DNA of 44,499 nucleotides, from the IMG/VR virus record IMGVR_UViG_3300025138_000002, positions 1 to 44,499 of that record, one strand, 5' to 3'. Under the pieces are notes generated by a model, which saw nothing but the letters and a program-made list of their open reading frames with translations, had not been told where the DNA came from and did not search any database. Origin of the DNA: a virus. Both the position numbers and the translations under genes were made by a program. Positions 7,051 to 15,483 of the stretch are shown here, one piece after another; position 1 is the stretch's first letter, and each line of letters begins with the position of its first letter.

Positions 7051-9202
7051 TGAACTAATACAACAGGCGCTTATTGTTGGCGCAAAGTACCCGGTCTTTC
7101 CTACTAACCAGAAGATACCGTGTTGGTCGAATAAAGATTTGAACCTGCCAGCTGGGCAGGGCGGCTACAAGATAGCAACGCAAGACCCGGATGAAATCAG
7201 ACGGCTATTTTCACACAAGAACGCAACCGAAATTGCTGTGCCAATGGGGACAATGTCCGGGCTGCTGTGTGTGGACGTTGACCTATACAAAGGTGAAGGC
7301 ACGGCAGAGTGGATGGCTGACAACCAGCACTGGCTTGGCAGCACCCGCGCTCACAAGACGCGCAGCGGCGGTGTGCATTACATTTTTAAGCATGTGACAG
7401 GTGAGCGGTTTCCAGCAACGATTGCGCCGGGTGTGGACATCAAGGCAGGCGGCACGGGTTTTGTGTGTTGGCCACCGACTAAGGGCTACAGCCTCTTTAA
7501 TAAAAAGCCCATTAAATCTTTACCTATCCCTGAGTTTAAAGCAGCGCACCAGTACACCAATAAAATGGGGTCAACTACAACAGGCTCATTTAATGACGCG
7601 TCAGACGCTGATCTTATCGCTAGGGTACGCGAGGCCGATGAACTGTACCCCGCCCTGCGTACCCTCTCCTTTCGGCTTCCGACTAGACGCAAGCCTGATG
7701 GTGGGTTTCTTACGACAGCAGAACAGGCATCTATACTGACCAACATCATGCGTGAAAGCAAAGCGGTGGACCCGGCACATCCACGGCACAGTGATTGGCT
7801 CGACAGAATGGATAAGGTGCAGACGCTGGTGGACAGCGCGAACAAAAAGAACGACACCACCGTTGAGGTCAGTGACCGGGCGCTGGATGTTATCAACGCC
7901 GGGGACGCATTTATTGAAACGCAAAAGATAATTGCTGCCAGTGTGCGCCCGGTTGGTCCGCAAGCAGAGGTCACTGTCGAACAGATTGAACAGGCGCTGT
8001 CTGAGGATGAGGACGATGAACCTGACCCAGACTATCACGTCATCACAGCGCAAAGCACCCGCGCAAAAACGCTAGAGCCTATCAAGTGGATTGTTAACGG
8101 GATGATCCCAGAGCAATCAACGGTGTCGTTGGGCGGGACATCAAACGTGGGAAAGACCCGGTGGCTGGCGTCATTAGTAACGGCGTTGGCTGTCGGAGAT
8201 ACTATACGCATGGGCCTGCCCAGCTGCACAGCTGCCGTACCGTCATTGTGGTTTGCAAATGAGGAACGGGCAGCTGACATTGAACGGCGCATCAAAGCGG
8301 TGGTGCTGCAGAATGCAGACACCGACAGCCTGCCAATGGTGGTGCGTGGCAAAGACACAGGCATGATGCGTTTGGTTGCGCTTAATGAACTGGGCAATCC
8401 TGAGATCGACATGATTAACGTGACACGCATTGTTAAGCAGTCCCGGCGCATCGATGCAAAAATAATTATCTTCGACCCGTATGTCACGCTGTCTGATGCA
8501 ATGGATGAGAACAGCGCAGTGAGTGCCGGGACATTGACCCGTGCGTTCATTATGATTGCGTCATTGACAGGGGCAGCTGTGCTTCACGCGCACCACACGC
8601 CAAAGGACAGAAGCAAAGATGGTGATTGGTACAGGGCAGACAGCGGCGCATGGCGTGGGTCCGGGGCTATCTATTCTGCATTGGACTGTGGCTATACGCT
8701 GTCACCTTGGATGCCAAAGAACAGTGAAGAGCGGAAGCAGTGGCGAAACAAAACGCTCGACCTAAACCTTGGCCGCTGGGTTGTGTTGGACACTGGCAAG
8801 ATAAGGGAAGGCGCACCGCTAGAGCCAATCATATACGAACTGACCGGGCAAGAGATGGCCGAGGGTGAGGGCGCGGACATTGGTGTTTGTACGCTGCGCA
8901 GTGAGGCAGAGGCTGCAAACGTTTTGCTAGATGCTGACGTGGACAAACTGGAAGCCAGCGAGTTGGCAGAGGAAATAGGCGACACGTTGGGTCTGGGTAA
9001 GTTTAGCAAACTGAGCGAGATACATGCGAAGATGCAGGGGCAGACGATGTGGCCAGTGGTGGGTGACAGAATGTTTCCCCGTGATATGGTGAAGCTGCAC
9101 GTTATGTTTAAGGTAGCTGTTCACTGGTCAGGCGGTATTGTCAGGCTGGTATTGGATGATAACAAGAAAACCAACGGGCGCTGGACGCTCATAGTTGAAT
9201 AG
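7043..9202 (+). CDS. Primase-helicase: prim-pol domain plus RepA/DnaB-like ATPase
   Basis: A 719-residue protein that should prime DNA synthesis and unwind the fork. The N-terminal bifunctional primase/polymerase domain (about 1-200) has the acidic pair in CVDVDLYKG (about 76-84) and the His motif SGGVHYIFKH (about 108-117), with DIKAGGTGFVCWPPT further on. A linker of about 150 residues follows. The C-terminal RecA-fold ATPase has Walker A GGTSNVGKT (about 364-372), Walker B KIIIFDPYV (about 472-480) and HAHHTPKD (about 514-521), as in RepA-like hexameric helicases. ATG at 7043 is chosen for CGGAGAACCACAG just upstream and the 8-base overlap with the preceding gene; the open frame begins at 6935. 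Together with the leftward polymerase it forms the replisome. Confidence 0.9.
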   Translation: MNDELIQQALIVGAKYPVFPTNQKIPCWSNKDLNLPAGQGGYKIATQDPDEIRRLFSHKNATEIAVPMGTMSGLLCVDVDLYKGEGTAEWMADNQHWLGSTRAHKTRSGGVHYIFKHVTGERFPATIAPGVDIKAGGTGFVCWPPTKGYSLFNKKPIKSLPIPEFKAAHQYTNKMGSTTTGSFNDASDADLIARVREADELYPALRTLSFRLPTRRKPDGGFLTTAEQASILTNIMRESKAVDPAHPRHSDWLDRMDKVQTLVDSANKKNDTTVEVSDRALDVINAGDAFIETQKIIAASVRPVGPQAEVTVEQIEQALSEDEDDEPDPDYHVITAQSTRAKTLEPIKWIVNGMIPEQSTVSLGGTSNVGKTRWLASLVTALAVGDTIRMGLPSCTAAVPSLWFANEERAADIERRIKAVVLQNADTDSLPMVVRGKDTGMMRLVALNELGNPEIDMINVTRIVKQSRRIDAKIIIFDPYVTLSDAMDENSAVSAGTLTRAFIMIASLTGAAVLHAHHTPKDRSKDGDWYRADSGAWRGSGAIYSALDCGYTLSPWMPKNSEERKQWRNKTLDLNLGRWVVLDTGKIREGAPLEPIIYELTGQEMAEGEGADIGVCTLRSEAEAANVLLDADVDKLEASELAEEIGDTLGLGKFSKLSEIHAKMQGQTMWPVVGDRMFPRDMVKLHVMFKVAVHWSGGIVRLVLDDNKKTNGRWTLIVE

Positions 9203-9214
9203 GGAGTAATGATT

Positions 9215-9442
9215 ATGAAACACGATACATCAACAGACGGCGAGTTTACCGGGGTATGGCACAGCAAGAACCACAACAACGTTGTGTATTTGCAGACGCT
9301 GACCCCAAAGATGCTGCGCGATGACTGCGTAGTGTGCGGCGCAGATGAAGGATATATAAAAGATGAGCAAGGCAGGTCGCTGTGCGCGGCTTGTGGTGTG
9401 GTAGATGACGAGGGGATAAACTGCGATGATCCAACGGGATGA
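9215..9442 (+). CDS. Small zinc-ribbon-like protein
   Basis: A 75-residue acidic protein with two CxxC pairs (CVVCGADEG and CAACGV) about 18 residues apart, as in a zinc ribbon. The start at 9215 has GGGAG eight bases upstream; the ATG at 9209 is too close to that site. It overlaps the next short gene. The function is unknown; such small zinc proteins often bind nucleic acids or partner proteins. Confidence 0.65.
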   Translation: MKHDTSTDGEFTGVWHSKNHNNVVYLQTLTPKMLRDDCVVCGADEGYIKDEQGRSLCAACGVVDDEGINCDDPTG

Positions 9443-9581
9443 ATACATGCGCGTTGTCGAAGAGAACATTGGGCTGCGCGAACAGGTGGCTTTCTACATG
9501 CGCAAGCTGTTGAAAGAGGACCGCTTTGAAATGCACAAGTCGGGAACAAGTTTGCCACTTGAGCGGGGCAAAGATGTTTAA
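9426..9581 (+). CDS. Hypothetical small protein, 51 residues
   Basis: ATG at 9426 overlaps the end of the previous gene by 17 bases and has GAGGGGA upstream. The product is charged, with a predicted helix over most of residues 5-35 (many Glu, Arg and Leu). No domain is recognised. The overlapping arrangement and the ribosome site support it as a gene; its short length leaves doubt. Confidence 0.5.
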   Translation: MIQRDEYMRVVEENIGLREQVAFYMRKLLKEDRFEMHKSGTSLPLERGKDV

Positions 9582-9741
9582 ACGTAAGGGGTTACAGCTT
9601 GAGCGATCAAGTTCATGCTCAAGTTTGCACAACACAGAAAACGTGTGCAACTTCAACAACTTACAACTTGATCAACTTGTTCCCCCTAAAGGGGTACTAC
9701 CGCTGGGTGCGGCGCACCCATTTGGGGAGACAGTCAATTGA
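9574..9741 (+). CDS. Possible small ORF, 55 residues, overlapping a repeat-rich region
   Basis: ATG at 9574 overlaps the end of the previous ORF, and its TGA (9739-9741) overlaps the TTG start of the resolvase (TTGA), so the spacing suits a coupled gene. However, the segment is dominated by CAAGTT/CAACTT repeats and hairpins, which gives a Ser/Asn/Leu-rich product that does not look like a folded domain. It may be a leader through which translation is coupled, or no gene at all. Confidence 0.3.
   Translation: MFKRKGLQLERSSSCSSLHNTENVCNFNNLQLDQLVPPKGVLPLGAAHPFGETVN
9605..9679. repeat. Nested inverted repeats and CAACTT array before the resolvase gene
   Basis: GATCAAGTT (9605-9613) pairs with AACTTGATC (9665-9673). 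Inside it, AAGTTTGCACA (9621-9631) pairs with TGTGCAACTT (9644-9653) with one bulged T. CAACTT occurs four times, at 9648, 9657, 9664 and 9673, and its inverse-type half CAAGTT at 9608 and 9620, with another CAAGTTTG at 9547. It could be a protein-binding array, a replication origin element or a structured mRNA leader. Confidence 0.6.
9704..9718 (+). other. Perfect hairpin upstream of the resolvase start
   Basis: GGGTGC-GGC-GCACCC forms a 6-bp GC-rich stem with a 3-base loop. No U-tract follows, so a terminator is unlikely; it may shape the mRNA around the resolvase ribosome site (GGGGAGA, about 9724-9730). Confidence 0.4.
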
Positions 9742-10235
9742 ATATAATCGGCATCGATCCCGGCTTGTCTGGTGGCCTTGCACACATCGATATATCTAAC
9801 GGCAAGCTGACCTACATCGATGGCATCAGAATGCCTGTGCTGCAGATAAGCACGAAGGCAAAGGCTGTTAACGCAGTGGCAATTGTTGAGTGGTTTAACA
9901 AACAGCACTTTGATGCAATTGTTTTAGAGCGCGTTGCATCTATGCCGGGGCAGGGCGTGGCCAGCACGTTTGCGTTTGGCAGGGCCATGGGTGGTGTTGA
10001 GGCGTTGGCGCAGACAATGGCACACGAACATGACTGCCGCGTGATATACGCGTCCCCGGCTGTGTGGAAAAAGGCAATGGGCCTGTCATCTAATAAGCAG
10101 GCAAGCATGGACATGGCAGCGGTTACGTTTGGACACAACCCACTGTGGCAGGTCAAAGCAAACGATGGAATTGCAGAGGCTGCACTGATGGCAGCGTGGC
10201 ATTATCGACAACACGCACACAGTGTGTTAGACTAG
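9738..10235 (+). CDS. RuvC-type Holliday junction resolvase
   Basis: A 165-residue RNase H-fold endonuclease that resolves branched DNA before packaging. GIDPGLSGG (residues 4-12) supplies the first catalytic Asp, LERV (about 63-66) the Glu, and NDGIAEAALMA (about 141-151) the C-terminal acidic residue. The segment MPGQGVASTFAFGRAMG is typical of phage RuvC-like resolvases. The start codon appears to be TTG at 9738, after GGGGAGACAGTCAA, and overlaps the stop of the preceding small ORF; no in-frame ATG exists near the conserved start. It stands next to the terminase genes, as is common for packaging-linked resolvases. Confidence 0.9.
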   Translation: MNIIGIDPGLSGGLAHIDISNGKLTYIDGIRMPVLQISTKAKAVNAVAIVEWFNKQHFDAIVLERVASMPGQGVASTFAFGRAMGGVEALAQTMAHEHDCRVIYASPAVWKKAMGLSSNKQASMDMAAVTFGHNPLWQVKANDGIAEAALMAAWHYRQHAHSVLD

Positions 10236-10259
10236 TCGGTAAACAGATGGAGATAGCAC

Positions 10260-10412
10260 ATGGCCACAAAGCCCGGATTGTACGCCAACATAGCTGCGAA
10301 GAAGAAACGCATAAAAAATGGCAGCGGTGAAACCATGAGGAAAAAAGGCGCAGAAGGTGCGCCCAGCAACAAAGCGTTTAAGCAGAGCGCCAAGACTGCA
10401 AAGAAGAAATAG
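10260..10412 (+). CDS. Small Lys-rich phage protein, 50 residues
   Basis: A strongly basic protein (15 Lys) with the pattern MATKPGLYAN, GSGETMRKKGAEGAP and a KQSAKTAKKK tail, which I recognise as a widespread short phage protein family of unknown function, usually next to packaging or head genes. ATG at 10260 follows GGAGATAGCAC. It ends one base before the small-terminase start. DNA binding is likely from its charge but is inferred. Confidence 0.75.
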   Translation: MATKPGLYANIAAKKKRIKNGSGETMRKKGAEGAPSNKAFKQSAKTAKKK

Positions 10413-10413
10413 C

Positions 10414-11160
10414 ATGGCACAGGTGAAAAAGTATTACGTTTACACATTGACTGATCCGCGTGACCTCAAAGTTTTTTACATTGGCAAAGGCACAGCTGCA
10501 CGAAATTACGCGCACACTCACAAGCTGACGATGCCACAGTCAGACAACATGTCCCCCAAATCAAAATTGATACGCGACATCATTAACGATGGTGACGAGG
10601 TGGTCAGCACAATTGTCAAACGGTTCAGCGATGAACAAGCCGCGTATGATTTTGAAGCTGAGTTGATTGCGAAGACACCGGGCCTGCTAAACGCGATGGC
10701 TGGTGGCAGTGGGCGCAAGGCTAAAGATGAAAAGGCGCATGGGCTGACACCAAAGCAAGAGCGGTTCAGTCAGCTGGTCGCTGCAGGCAGCATGTCACAA
10801 GCAGACTGTTACCGTGAGGCTTACGATGCAGGCAACATGACTGACAAACAGATACATGAAGAGGCCAGCAAGCTAGCCAGCGGGAACCCAAAGGTTGCCC
10901 AAAGGATCGAACAGATAAAAGCCCCAGCTGTGCGAAATTCCCAGATAACACGCGAAGATATCTTGTCAGGTTTACACCGAGCGACTGAATTGGCTGAGAC
11001 AACTGCGCAAGCGGGGGCGATGGTTTCTGCATTGCGTGAGTTGGGCAAACTGATCGACGCGTACCCGGCAGAGCGCAAAGAGGTGCAGATCAACGATGAC
11101 ATGGTCAACAGAATACAGGCAGGCCGCAAGCTAGCGGCAGGGATACCTACTATTAACTGA
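10414..11160 (+). CDS. terS-like: Terminase small subunit fused to an N-terminal GIY-YIG nuclease domain
   Basis: A 248-residue fusion. Residues 1-100 form a GIY-YIG domain: YVY (8-10) and YIG (22-24) in FYIGKG, Arg30, a helix with Glu81/Glu83 (FEAELI), and Asn93 (LLNAMAGG). This is the layout of the LEM3-like GIY-YIG group, with the catalytic residues apparently intact. Residues 110-215 (LTPKQERFSQLVAAG, EASKLASGNPKVAQRI) match small terminase subunits that recognise phage DNA and bring it to the large subunit. ATG at 10414 is two codon-free bases after the preceding gene's stop; the open frame begins at 10357 with residues unlike the family. A nuclease on the recognition subunit could help cut the packaging site or attack competing DNA; activity is inferred. 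Confidence 0.85.
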   Translation: MAQVKKYYVYTLTDPRDLKVFYIGKGTAARNYAHTHKLTMPQSDNMSPKSKLIRDIINDGDEVVSTIVKRFSDEQAAYDFEAELIAKTPGLLNAMAGGSGRKAKDEKAHGLTPKQERFSQLVAAGSMSQADCYREAYDAGNMTDKQIHEEASKLASGNPKVAQRIEQIKAPAVRNSQITREDILSGLHRATELAETTAQAGAMVSALRELGKLIDAYPAERKEVQINDDMVNRIQAGRKLAAGIPTIN

Positions 11161-11173
11161 GGGAGACAGACCT

Positions 11174-11275
11174 ATGAAGAAGCCAACTAAGAAGCCAGCG
11201 GCCACTACAAAGAAGACGCCTAGTCGCAAGCAGCCTGCGAAGAAGATGAAGAAGCCAACATCTAAGAGATACTAA
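11174..11275 (+). CDS. Tiny Lys-rich protein, 33 residues
   Basis: About one third lysine with Pro, Thr and Ala, like a histone-tail-type peptide. ATG at 11174 follows GAGGGAGACAGACCT, a strong ribosome site, and its TAA overlaps the next ATG (TAATG). It is the second Lys-rich mini-protein flanking the small terminase. DNA neutralisation during packaging is possible but not shown. Confidence 0.6.
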   Translation: MKKPTKKPAATTKKTPSRKQPAKKMKKPTSKRY

Positions 11276-11466
11276 TGCCCTCTCAGGTACAGGGCAGGCC
11301 ACACGTCTGGCAAGCACCGCCACCGGGTCAGTCCCCGGTTGATGTGTGCATTGAGTGTGGTGAACGGCGCATCAGCCCCTACGAACAGACGGCATGTGAG
11401 CCTGACGCTGTCGGCGCATCACTGGGCCAGATAAGGACATTGCATGACTACAGCCCTATCGACTAA
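11275..11466 (+). CDS. Hypothetical small protein with CxxC
   Basis: A 63-residue protein with a Pro-rich N-terminus and CIECGERR followed by a further Cys about 15 residues on; possibly metal-binding. ATG at 11275 overlaps the preceding stop, and its end overlaps the large terminase start by 23 bases, so it is packed into the packaging operon. The function is unknown. Confidence 0.65.
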   Translation: MPSQVQGRPHVWQAPPPGQSPVDVCIECGERRISPYEQTACEPDAVGASLGQIRTLHDYSPID

Positions 11467-12928
11467 CACAGAGACGCAGCTGGCTGACCTTATGGCCGAA
11501 TGCTACGCCAACCCATTGCTGCATGTAATGGTCAGCTACCCATGGGGGCAGGGCCAACTAGACGGGCGCACTGGCCCGGACGTGTGGCAGGCTGAGTTTC
11601 TGCGCGAGGTAGGCAGCGAGGTACGCAAGCGAGGCTTCACCGGGCGCGATGCAGTTGACCCGCTACAGTTCAGCACGGCCAGCGGTCACGGCATTGGCAA
11701 GAGCGCCATCACGGCGTGGCTTATCCGCTGGGTCATGGACACCCGGCCATTCTGTAAAGGCGTGGTCACAGCGAACACATCCGAACAGCTGCGCACCAAG
11801 ACGTGGGCCGAACTGGCCAAGTGGCACGACATGAGCATCAGCAAGCACTGGTATCACATCAACAGCGGCGGCGGGTCCATGAACATGTACCACCGCGACC
11901 ACCGCAACACATGGCGCGTTGATGCACAGACTAGTCGCGAGGAAAACAGCGAGGCATTCGCTGGCCTACACGCTGCGTCATCGACACCGTTCTACATCTT
12001 CGATGAAGCATCAGCGATCCCGGACAAGATATTTGAGGTCCGCGAGGGCGGCTTGACCGATGGTGAGCCAATGACATTCGACTTTGGCAACCCGACACGA
12101 AACAGCGGCAGGTTCTATGAGAACATGGTCGGCAGGTTCAGACACCGCCTAATCAGACGGTTCATCGACAGCCGAGACGTGGCCATCACGAACAAACGCC
12201 TGCTTGACCAATGGGTCGATGACTACGGCGAGGACAGCGACTTCGTGAAGGTCAGGGTCAAGGGCGAGTTCCCCAGTGCCGGGGCGCTGCAGTTCATTGG
12301 CACAGACACTGTCGATGCCTGCGTTGGCATTGATGTGGCCGTGACACCCAACGATCCTGTGGTCATGGGCGTGGACGTTGCCCGGTTTGGTGACGATCAG
12401 TCTGTCATCGTGACCCGGCATGGCCGCGATGCTGAGAGCAAGCCATTGGAGCGATACCGTGGCGTGGACACCATGACGCTGGCATCCGAGGTGGCAAGGC
12501 TAGCCCGGCTGTATCGACCCGACACAATCTTCATAGACGGTGGCGGTGTAGGCGGTGGAGTAGTGGACCGATGCAGGCAGCTGGCTGTCGAGGTGGTCGA
12601 GATTAACTTTGGCAACAAGGCAACCATGGCAGGCTATGCCAACATGAGAGCGCAGTGCTGGGGCAACATGAAGGACGCCATAGCAGACGGCATCCGATTA
12701 CCTAACGACCCGGACATGAAGAGCGACTTGACCGGGGTGGAGTACGGCTACAATGTGCGCAACCAAATACAGCTAGAGAAAAAAGAAGACATGAAGAAGC
12801 GCGGCTTGCAGTCCCCGGACATTGCAGACGCCCTCGCATTGACATACGCGCACCCGGTACTGCCGACCCGCGCTGGCTACACCGGGGACGATTACGGCAA
12901 CGCTGAACACGAATACAACCCTTTTTAA
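11444..12928 (+). CDS. terL: Terminase large subunit
   Basis: A 494-residue DNA packaging motor. The N-terminal ATPase has Walker A SGHGIGKSA (about 80-88) and Walker B FYIFDEASA (about 182-190). The C-terminal RNase H-fold nuclease has GVDVARFGDDQS (about 308-319), FIDGGGVGGG (about 363-372) and PDIADALALTY (about 458-468), which supply the acidic residues. It drives DNA into proheads through the portal encoded downstream. The ATG at 11444 lies within the previous small ORF. The full-length match to the family is convincing. Confidence 0.95.
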   Translation: MTTALSTNTETQLADLMAECYANPLLHVMVSYPWGQGQLDGRTGPDVWQAEFLREVGSEVRKRGFTGRDAVDPLQFSTASGHGIGKSAITAWLIRWVMDTRPFCKGVVTANTSEQLRTKTWAELAKWHDMSISKHWYHINSGGGSMNMYHRDHRNTWRVDAQTSREENSEAFAGLHAASSTPFYIFDEASAIPDKIFEVREGGLTDGEPMTFDFGNPTRNSGRFYENMVGRFRHRLIRRFIDSRDVAITNKRLLDQWVDDYGEDSDFVKVRVKGEFPSAGALQFIGTDTVDACVGIDVAVTPNDPVVMGVDVARFGDDQSVIVTRHGRDAESKPLERYRGVDTMTLASEVARLARLYRPDTIFIDGGGVGGGVVDRCRQLAVEVVEINFGNKATMAGYANMRAQCWGNMKDAIADGIRLPNDPDMKSDLTGVEYGYNVRNQIQLEKKEDMKKRGLQSPDIADALALTYAHPVLPTRAGYTGDDYGNAEHEYNPF

Positions 12929-12972
12929 CCTGCGACTAGACGCAAGCTCAGATTTGATGTAGGATTGGCAAC

Positions 12973-13530
12973 ATGGCAAACGACACAAAGATATCAGCAA
13001 GAATAGACGTGACCCCCCTTAACCCTGACAACAGGCGTATGGTGCAGTCGCTCTATGATATTGGCGATGCTATTGTGAAGGAAAGCACCACGTTTAAATA
13101 TTATGTTATGAAAGATAAGATTGACGCGCTAGTCGCTGAACATAAATTGCATATGGATGACGTTGTCATCGACAGCAGGACGTGCTGCTTTATGGCGTTT
13201 GCTAGGTTTAGCGATGACGCCGACACCTACGAACAACAGCCGCCGACATGCGTGGGCGCTGTCGCAGGTTTTGTGAGTGACAGCTGGTTTGACGGCAGCA
13301 CCTCACTCAACGATTTCTTTTTATACGTTCACCCAGCCGCCCGGCGCACTGGCACTGCCGAAATACTGATCGGCAATTACGAGTTGTTTGGCAGAGAGAT
13401 TGGTGTGGACAAGATTAATTTAGGCATATCCACAGGGCTGCGTCAAAAGGCGCTTGGCCGCTTTTACGAGAATGCTGGCTACCAGCAATCCGCAACCCAA
13501 TACACTAAGGAGATAGCGCATGTGCTTTAG
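12973..13530 (+). CDS. GNAT-family acetyltransferase-like protein
   Basis: A 185-residue protein. The central LNDFFLYVHPAARRTGTAEIL carries the beta-strand and Arg-x-x-Gly-type acetyl-CoA loop of GNAT proteins, and GRFYENAGY near the C-terminus matches the usual final motif (Tyr near an N-x-GY/F turn). It sits between the large terminase and portal genes, a position where podoviruses often carry a GNAT-like protein. The substrate is unknown; modification of a virion or host protein is possible. The ATG at 12973 follows TAGGATTGGCAAC. Confidence 0.8.
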   Translation: MANDTKISARIDVTPLNPDNRRMVQSLYDIGDAIVKESTTFKYYVMKDKIDALVAEHKLHMDDVVIDSRTCCFMAFARFSDDADTYEQQPPTCVGAVAGFVSDSWFDGSTSLNDFFLYVHPAARRTGTAEILIGNYELFGREIGVDKINLGISTGLRQKALGRFYENAGYQQSATQYTKEIAHVL

Positions 13531-13741
13531 CAGCCCAAGCCCACCACCACCCCCACCACCGCCGCCACCCGTTCCAGCCGCTCCAATGGCTAGCGCAACG
13601 GCAAACGTGGCAGCGCGTAAAGCCCAGCAAAAGAGTACCAAGGCAAAGCAAGGCCAAGCGGGTACAATTAAGAACGTTGCAGGTGCGCAGGGTCTATTGG
13701 ACGATGCATACACAACGCAACCTACACTGTTAGGCTCGTAA
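13520..13741 (+). CDS. Proline-rich small virion-region protein
   Basis: A 73-residue protein starting MCFSSPSP and followed by a run of ten prolines, then an Ala/Lys-rich helix and a short tail. ATG at 13520 lies inside the end of the GNAT gene, after AAGGAGATAGCGC. Short proteins of this type, with Cys at position 2 and a polyproline stretch, recur just upstream of phage portal genes; their function is unknown. Confidence 0.75.
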   Translation: MCFSSPSPPPPPPPPPPVPAAPMASATANVAARKAQQKSTKAKQGQAGTIKNVAGAQGLLDDAYTTQPTLLGS

Positions 13742-13744
13742 ACT

Positions 13745-15481
13745 ATGGTAATGATCACTCCAGAAAACCTGCCCAAGGGGCAGATGCAAGGAAAGCAGGC
13801 GCGGGTCTACAAGCGGTGGAAGTCGCTTGAGAATGACCGCTCGTCATGGCGCTCTCACTGGATTGAGATTAGCGATTACTTACTACCCCGGCGAGGAAAG
13901 TACCTGCTTGAAAGCAGCAACAGCCGGGGCCGTAAGCGCAACAACAGGATCATCGACAGTTCACCTACCCAATCGCTGCGCACTATGGCAGCGGGGATGA
14001 TGTCTGGCATGACTAGTCCAGCCCGGCCATGGTTTCGCTTTGCGACACCTGACCCGGAAATGATGGACAATTACGCTGTGCGTGAGTGGGTCCAGAACGC
14101 AGAATTGGTGTGTAGAAACGTTTTAAACAACAGTAATTTTTACAATACAGTCTACAACATCTACTCCGAACTGGGCGCATTCGGCACAGCACCCCTATAC
14201 CGACAGCGATCCGACAGCCAAGTCATCAGGTTTCGGCCATTTACTGCAGGCGAATACGTCATTGCAGAGAACGACCAAGGAATTGTGGACACGTTAGGCC
14301 GCAACTTTACGATGACTGTCGGCCAGCTAGTCGAAAAGTTTATTGCAGACCCCGTCACTGGAGACATGGCGTGGGAAAAATGCTCTGCAGCTACAAAGAA
14401 ACTGTACGACACCGGGGAATACGACACCCTTGTGCCAATTATTCACATGATACAGCCACGGCGGCGCGATGAACGCGACCCTACAAAGCTGGACGCCAAG
14501 AACAAACCCTTCCAATCTTGCTATTTTGAAGAGGGCGGGGACGGTAAAACCTTTTTAGAGGAAGGCGGTTATGACACATTTCCTGCATATGTTCCTCGCT
14601 GGGACGTTCTTAGCGGTGATGTTTATGGCCGTTCTCCCGGCATGGATCATCTTGGTGATATTAAGCAATTACAGCAGGAACAGAAGCGTAAGGCGCAGGC
14701 GATAGACAAGATGGTCAACCCGCCTATGGTCGCACCGACCAGTTTGCGCGGACGGCCCACAACAGTAATACCGGGCGGCACAACATACGTTGACGCTACC
14801 CAAGGCAATCAAGGTTTTCAACCAGCGTACCAAGTGCAGCCTCGTATCCAAGAACTGATGATGGATATACAAGAGGTGCAAGGTCGCATTGGACGTGGAT
14901 TTTACGCAGACCTTTTCGCCATGATGATCGGCTCAGACCGCCGACAGATCACGGCTACAGAAGTGGCCGAGCGCCATGAAGAGAAGTTAGTGTTGCTTGG
15001 ACCTGTGCTACAACGTTTGAACGTTGAACTTCTGGACCCGCTGTTGAAAGACACGTTTGGGTTTGCCATGGAAGCTGGGTTGCTTCCTCCCCCTCCCGGC
15101 GACTTGGCTGGGCAGAATTTGCAGATTGAATACGTCTCTCTGTTAGCACAGGCCCAACAAGCAGCTGCAGCCACAGGCATTGAGCGCACTATGGGCTTTG
15201 CAGGCAACCTAGTCGCGGTTTTCCCGAACATTGTAGACAACATCGATGCAGACAAGGCGCTGCGCGAATACTCACACATTCTGGGCAACCCGACTGACAT
15301 TCTGGTAGATAGAACCCTTGTTGAACAGACAAGAGCCGCACGGGCGCAAGCAGAGCAAGAACAACAACAGATGCAGCAACAGATGCAAATGGGTGCAGCC
15401 GGGGCGCAAAGCGCCAAGGTGCTGTCTGAAACAGACACCCAGAACCCTAATGCACTCACTGAACTACTAGGGAGAGGATAA
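13745..15481 (+). CDS. Portal (head-tail connector) protein
   Basis: A 578-residue protein of the podovirus head-to-tail connector family (T7 gp8 type). Recognisable parts are WRSHWIEISDYLLPRRGKYL near the N-terminus, SLRTMAAGMMSGMTSPARPWF, FRPFTAGEYV, and the C-terminal RRQITATEVAERHEEKLVLLGPVLQRLNVELLDPLL helix. The tail is Gln-rich (EQEQQQMQQQMQM). It forms the ring through which DNA is packaged and to which the tail attaches. The start at 13745 may alternatively be the second Met, two codons on. Confidence 0.93.
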   Translation: MVMITPENLPKGQMQGKQARVYKRWKSLENDRSSWRSHWIEISDYLLPRRGKYLLESSNSRGRKRNNRIIDSSPTQSLRTMAAGMMSGMTSPARPWFRFATPDPEMMDNYAVREWVQNAELVCRNVLNNSNFYNTVYNIYSELGAFGTAPLYRQRSDSQVIRFRPFTAGEYVIAENDQGIVDTLGRNFTMTVGQLVEKFIADPVTGDMAWEKCSAATKKLYDTGEYDTLVPIIHMIQPRRRDERDPTKLDAKNKPFQSCYFEEGGDGKTFLEEGGYDTFPAYVPRWDVLSGDVYGRSPGMDHLGDIKQLQQEQKRKAQAIDKMVNPPMVAPTSLRGRPTTVIPGGTTYVDATQGNQGFQPAYQVQPRIQELMMDIQEVQGRIGRGFYADLFAMMIGSDRRQITATEVAERHEEKLVLLGPVLQRLNVELLDPLLKDTFGFAMEAGLLPPPPGDLAGQNLQIEYVSLLAQAQQAAAATGIERTMGFAGNLVAVFPNIVDNIDADKALREYSHILGNPTDILVDRTLVEQTRAARAQAEQEQQQMQQQMQMGAAGAQSAKVLSETDTQNPNALTELLGRG

Positions 15482-15483
15482 CT

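Noticed and set aside
9648-9678. CAACTT array considered as a CRISPR-like array
   Set aside because: The units are 6 bases with 1-3 base gaps; there are no long repeats, spacers or cas genes.
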